This document shows, piece by piece, positions 60,225 to 64,000 of a stretch of DNA of 64,000 bases. The stretch's first letter is position 1. The number at the start of each line of letters is the position of its first letter. Source of the DNA: Aphrocallistes beatrix (Eukaryota > Porifera > Hexactinellida > Sceptrulophora > Aphrocallistidae); contig OY725503.1 in assembly GCA_963281255.1 (NCBI GenBank), positions 3,720,001 to 3,784,000 of the forward strand, written 5' to 3'. The translations under genes and the position numbers were made by a program. Under the pieces are notes generated by a model. It did no database searches, was not told the origin of the DNA, and worked only from the letters and a program-made list of their open reading frames with translations.

Positions 60225-62750
60225 TTACATCTTGTCAAGGAAACGGTCCAAGGGGGGGACTCCTTCAGCGAATCCTTTGCGTTTCCGTGTCGTCGTTACG
60301 ACAGTCGCTGCCTTGTTCAAGAGTCCTCCTTCCATCGGATCACCGGGGAGGAGTTGCCAATGGTCGAACACGCACTGCGGGAAAGCCTGCCCGCCGGTGT
60401 TACTCCTCAGATCAGCTGTGAAGCCGAACGACTCGTTGACAGGGAGGTACGATTTGATGATGAACATCGGAGTACCCTCCATCTTGGACTCCTCGAAAAC
60501 GTGCCCCCTCCTGCGGTTCAACACTCCGTATATCCCTCCCATCGCGATTTCAGGACACTGGATCTCGCAGAGGTAGACTGGCTCCAGGATGCGAGGCTGT
60601 GCTGTCAGGATGGAGGCGTAGAAAACGCGCCTTGCGGTCGGGATAATCTGTCCACCTCCCCTGTGGATAGCGTCCGTGTGCAGACTCACGTCGTGGATGT
60701 TCATACGGATCCCTCTGCAGTTCTCGTCACACAACACTCCCTCTTTCGTGGCCCATTGGAACCCAGCCACTACGCTGTCCTTTATCTCGTTCAAGTACTG
60801 TACACCCTTGGTGCAGTCGACTAGCATGTTAGGCCCGGAGTTCTCTGGACCGAACGACCAGATTTTTCGCGCCTCCGTCAGATCCCATTCGTACTTCTCA
60901 GCTAGGTACCGCGCGCGCGCCTTGGCCTCCCCAACGGGGTCTACGTCCCCACTGTCAATGTCCTCTGCGATGCCCTCAGCTAGCGGGACCGCCCGGCAGA
61001 AGAGACGGTTGTGCTTGTTCGGGGACTTCGCCAGACACATTTGGGAGCTCAACTCTGCTATGGTTTCGCGATACGAGACGACAGGGTCCGTCTTTTTGAG
61101 CGGGATACCGGCATGGTCCTCTTCCAGATCTTTCAGGCAGATTTCAAGATGCAATTCCCCAGCTCCTGCAATGATGTGCTCACCCGACTCCTCGATAAAG
61201 CATTGCACCATCGGGTCCGATTTGGCTAGACGTTTGATCCCTTCGACCAACTTAGGCAGTTCTGTGGGGTTCTTAGGCTCGACGGCTATTCGCACGACTG
61301 GACTAACACTGAACTTCATAACGCGCATGTTGTGAGCTCCTTCAAATGTTGTGATGGTACCTGTCTTCACGATGAACTGATCAACACCTACTAGCCCCAC
61401 CACATTGCCACAGGGTACGTCCTCAATAGCTTCCACAGTTCGCCCCATCATCAACACTGTCCTCTGGATGCTCTTATTGTACAAGTCCTCTTTCTTGCCC
61501 GGTTTGAAGTTAGGACCCATGATTCGGACTTTCTGTCCAGTGGATACTGTCCCGGAGAAAACACGTCCGAACGCATAAAAGCGGCCTTTATCCGTGGTCG
61601 GTACCATCTTTGAGATGTACATCATGAGTGGCGCTTCTGGATCGCAGTTTTTGACTCCTACAGCTACTACGTCATCTTTGGGTCCTTCGTACAACATCTC
61701 CATACGGTACGTCTGGGCTTTCACGGGGGAGGGGAGATGGGTGACGATCATTTGGAGCATAGTCTCTCCCGCTGGCAGCCAACGACGCATGCACAGCTTC
61801 AGCAAGGGCTTGCCTTCCAGTTTCATCTCCTCAATGTTCAGTTTGATGTTCAGCTTCTGTATCAGTTTAGCTGATTCGTCCTTCTTGAAGTTCATAATGG
61901 AGTCGAACAACTTGTAGATAGGGTCGAGGATTAGCATGCAAAATCCACGTTCGTAGCCTTCGCCCATCTCTTTCTTCCATTTCTTTTCCTTGGCACTGTA
62001 GAACTGGTCGTCCCATAGTCGCTTCATTAGTTTCTTCGGCTCGATCTTGAACTTCTCGACGTAGATCTCAGCGAACTGTTTCAAGGTGAATGCCCAGCCA
62101 TGCAAACCTGATCCGAACCCCACAGTACCATTCGATGGACTCACGGTGATGTCCCCCATGGGTGTGTCCTCTCCGTAGGTTTGGATAATGACGTTGACGC
62201 TCTCGACAATACGCGCGAACTTCTGATAGAGATCTTCCTTATCGAGTTGCAGTTCTAGTAGCGCACGGTCCATTTTGTTCATGAAGAGAATCGGCCTGAT
62301 TCGCTCCGCGATTGCTTGACGCAGGACTGTCCCTGTTTGGACACAGACACCGCTCACGCAGTCTACGACCACCAGGGCTCCATCAGTCACGCGAAGGGCA
62401 GCTGTCACTTCGGAAGAAAAGTCCACGTGTCCTGGAGAGTCGATCAGGTTGATAAGGAAACCGTTACCTTGGGTCGGTTCGGTGACGTACTCCATATCGG
62501 AAGGATTGAGTTCGTAGTAGAGGGAAATGGCCGTTGATTTGATGGTGATGCAGCGTTCTTGTTCGTCCTTACGCGTGTCAGTGTAACGCATGTCTCCGGC
62601 GCGCTCGCCTGCGATGATACCCGCCTTGGAGACGAGGGAATCGGTCAGTGTCGACTTGCCATGGTCAACGTGCGCGATGACGGACATGTTACGGATGTTA
62701 GTCCGCTTGCCCATGATGGCACGAACCTGCTCAATCGTAAAGTTGACCAT
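60225..62750 (-). CDS. EEF2: Translation elongation factor 2, intronless
   Basis: The gene encodes 841 aa (human 858). The GTPase domain has A-H-V-D-H-G-K-S-T (26-34), D-S-P-G-H-V-D-F and N-K-M-D. The eEF2-kinase region [13 protein letters not shown] is present with Thr57. The diphthamide histidine is His696 in [16 protein letters not shown]. The C-terminus D-R-F-L-D-K-M is conserved. It catalyses ribosomal translocation in the cytosol. The codon usage looks more GC-rich than in the neighbouring genes, as expected of a highly expressed gene (impression by eye, not counted). Confidence 0.97.
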   Translation of the reverse strand: MVNFTIEQVRAIMGKRTNIRNMSVIAHVDHGKSTLTDSLVSKAGIIAGERAGDMRYTDTRKDEQERCITIKSTAISLYYELNPSDMEYVTEPTQGNGFLINLIDSPGHVDFSSEVTAALRVTDGALVVVDCVSGVCVQTGTVLRQAIAERIRPILFMNKMDRALLELQLDKEDLYQKFARIVESVNVIIQTYGEDTPMGDITVSPSNGTVGFGSGLHGWAFTLKQFAEIYVEKFKIEPKKLMKRLWDDQFYSAKEKKWKKEMGEGYERGFCMLILDPIYKLFDSIMNFKKDESAKLIQKLNIKLNIEEMKLEGKPLLKLCMRRWLPAGETMLQMIVTHLPSPVKAQTYRMEMLYEGPKDDVVAVGVKNCDPEAPLMMYISKMVPTTDKGRFYAFGRVFSGTVSTGQKVRIMGPNFKPGKKEDLYNKSIQRTVLMMGRTVEAIEDVPCGNVVGLVGVDQFIVKTGTITTFEGAHNMRVMKFSVSPVVRIAVEPKNPTELPKLVEGIKRLAKSDPMVQCFIEESGEHIIAGAGELHLEICLKDLEEDHAGIPLKKTDPVVSYRETIAELSSQMCLAKSPNKHNRLFCRAVPLAEGIAEDIDSGDVDPVGEAKARARYLAEKYEWDLTEARKIWSFGPENSGPNMLVDCTKGVQYLNEIKDSVVAGFQWATKEGVLCDENCRGIRMNIHDVSLHTDAIHRGGGQIIPTARRVFYASILTAQPRILEPVYLCEIQCPEIAMGGIYGVLNRRRGHVFEESKMEGTPMFIIKSYLPVNESFGFTADLRSNTGGQAFPQCVFDHWQLLPGDPMEGGLLNKAATVVTTTRKRKGFAEGVPPLDRFLDKM

Positions 62751-63730
62751 GACGGATGGATTCTTTTTTCAGCAAAACGGGACTCGACTATTTAGAAAAA
62801 AAGAGTTAGATATCTACTGCAAGGCAGAAGCGTGAAATGTTCAGGTTTTTTAGAATAATTATAGAATTCAGTATAAAGTTACTTATTATTTATTTTTAGA
62901 TCTCAACAAGAAATGAATTTCTATATGCGATAGGGTTACCTTCAACCCGAATTTTAAATTTAGCGACTGGATTAAAATTAGAAGTTGGGAATTCGGATAA
63001 AAATAGGTTCGAGTCTAAGCAGATATTTTTGATGATCAAACTAGCTTATGGGTTAATTAGAAGATATACTATTCTTATATACTCTAGTCGCTCCAAATAG
63101 AAATCACATACTCTCATGCATCTGTTGCAAAAGCCATCATAGAGATTGTATTAGGCTAAATTTAGAAAAATCTAAAATTAGAATGGATGGAGTAGACAAA
63201 TTTCTGGGTTATGTCATTCGGAATGCAATGGTTACTTTCAGTAACTAGGTAGCAGATACTTACATAGGGATTCGAAGTCACACCGATAAACTGAGACTAC
63301 GTAGCTGATTCAGCAACAAAAATGTCTTTTATGACGTCAATAAAGATAGCAGCACATTAATGGGAAAAAATTCAACTTTTACATTGTGCTAAAGTTCATA
63401 CCAATTGTTTGTTACAAATTCTAATATAAATCTGTAGAATTATTTGTAATTTTTTGAACGAAAATTAAGCATTCCTACTTACAATTCTCACTAATCAGTA
63501 AATCAATCGTGGCTCAATTACTTTCAGCTACAAAAGCTTAAAAATTATTCCCTCAATCACTCAATTCACTAGAAAGAGAAGCAATGCTTAAATCATGCAT
63601 AGAATGGTGTAATATTGTGTCCGAAGTCCGAACACATATGGTTCCCCACTAAATATATGCCCAGCAACCTAATATCCAGAGTATATCAACCTTAATAATA
63701 TTCATCTATCCAAACTAATATTTTTTTGTG
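62751..63730. promoter_or_regulatory. Divergent spacer EEF2 / ErbB-like receptor
   Basis: This 980-bp AT-rich region lies between divergent starts. It should contain the EEF2 promoter and possibly that of the receptor gene. No repeat, tRNA or coding frame was identified; a GGTTCGAGTCT string near 63006 lacks a matching A box. Confidence 0.35.
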
Positions 63731-64000
63731 ATGAATCTCTATGTAATTTTCATTTTGGTGTCATTGTCATTGCATAGATATGATGCCCAGTCAATTTGTT
63801 CGGGACAAGATTTCGTGTTAGACCATATAAACGTCTCCTCGATACTTTCACAGCTTCAGGATTATTTCAACAACTGCGAGTACGTGTATGGTAATCTGGA
63901 AATAAGTTTTCCGCAACTAACATATATCCCGGTCCAATTTTCCTCCATTTTCAGCTCGATTCGTGAGATACAAGGCTACCTCCTCTTAGAAAATATACGT
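63731..64000 (+). CDS. ErbB/insulin-receptor-like receptor tyrosine kinase, 5' end (partial)
   Basis: The reading frame starts at an ATG and runs off the window, 90 codons seen. A signal peptide (1-20; V-I-F-I-L-V-S-L-S-L) is followed by a receptor L domain: C-S-G-Q-D-F, then L-Q-D-Y-F-N-N-C-E-Y-V-Y-G-N-L-E-I-S-F and I-R-E-I-Q-G-Y-L-L-L-E-N-I. This matches the first L domain of EGFR-family receptors (N-N-C-E-V-V-x-G-N-L-E-I, then V-A-G-Y-V-L-I). Insulin-receptor-type proteins share the fold, but the F-N-N-C-E phrase favours ErbB. No kinase part is in view. Confidence 0.75.
   Translation, partial: MNLYVIFILVSLSLHRYDAQSICSGQDFVLDHINVSSILSQLQDYFNNCEYVYGNLEISFPQLTYIPVQFSSIFSSIREIQGYLLLENIR

Noticed and set aside
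60232-62835. Several plus-strand open frames of 70-220 codons
   Set aside because: They are antisense shadows of EEF2, kept open by its codon bias.
62990-63060. B-box-like GGTTCGAGTCT suggesting a tRNA
   Set aside because: No cloverleaf or A box could be formed around it.

Overview
The window is nuclear DNA of an animal with a compact, AT-rich, intron-poor genome. The content is metazoan: Mediator MED7, the MiDAC subunit DNTTIP1, FANCI, UFC1, peroxisomal LONP2, RETSAT, gamma-tubulin, LRR-Ig secreted proteins, a TRAF-like RING protein and, at the right edge, the first L domain of an ErbB/insulin-receptor-like receptor. About 32 protein genes fit in 64 kb. Around 25 show no intron, including FANCI, IGHMBP2, RETSAT and EEF2, which are split into many exons in vertebrates. 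An early-branching, small-genome lineage such as a glass sponge would fit, but this is an inference from style and not a proven assignment.

Layout. 0-17.4 kb: DNTTIP1-like and MED7 (head to head), two tandem LPCAT3-type MBOAT acyltransferases, FANCI, TMEM192, a six-exon LONP2, POLR1C, a CD225/dispanin protein and mitochondrial DNAJA3. 17.6-22.75 kb: one large fold-back composite transposon with long inverted arms of transposase-like sequence. It encloses a 141-bp tandem repeat, a 17-bp palindromic satellite and a broken Helitron Rep fragment, and it is bounded by a 9-bp direct repeat. 22.8-29.1 kb: LDAH, UFC1, a RING/TRAF-zinc-finger protein, a seven-pass protein resembling insect gustatory receptors, and CDC26. 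29.16-31.03 kb: a non-autonomous hAT element with an 8-bp target duplication and nested smaller elements. 31.1-51.3 kb: WDR89, RETSAT, a Ser-rich orphan, IGHMBP2, PSMA6, a VPS4-type AAA ATPase, two orphan or ankyrin genes, an orphan 7TM protein and a CLHC1-like protein. 51.7-64 kb: two secreted multidomain proteins, NAA60, a small coiled-coil protein, gamma-tubulin, EEF2 and the truncated ErbB-like receptor.

Most genes are unrelated housekeeping units packed with short spacers, often divergent or convergent; there are no operons. The only obvious local duplication is the LPCAT3 pair. Introns and spacers carry several families of small non-autonomous DNA transposons: TA-flanked CAGT-ended elements, and GGGAC-rich elements found in three separate introns.

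The points most worth a second look are the fold-back element with its palindromic satellite, the gustatory-receptor-like 7TM gene, the apparent loss of the canonical ubiquitin-acceptor lysine in FANCI, the truncated DNTTIP1, and the lineage-specific orphan genes. Exon boundaries were inferred by hand from GT/AG sites and family alignment from memory; no search was run.
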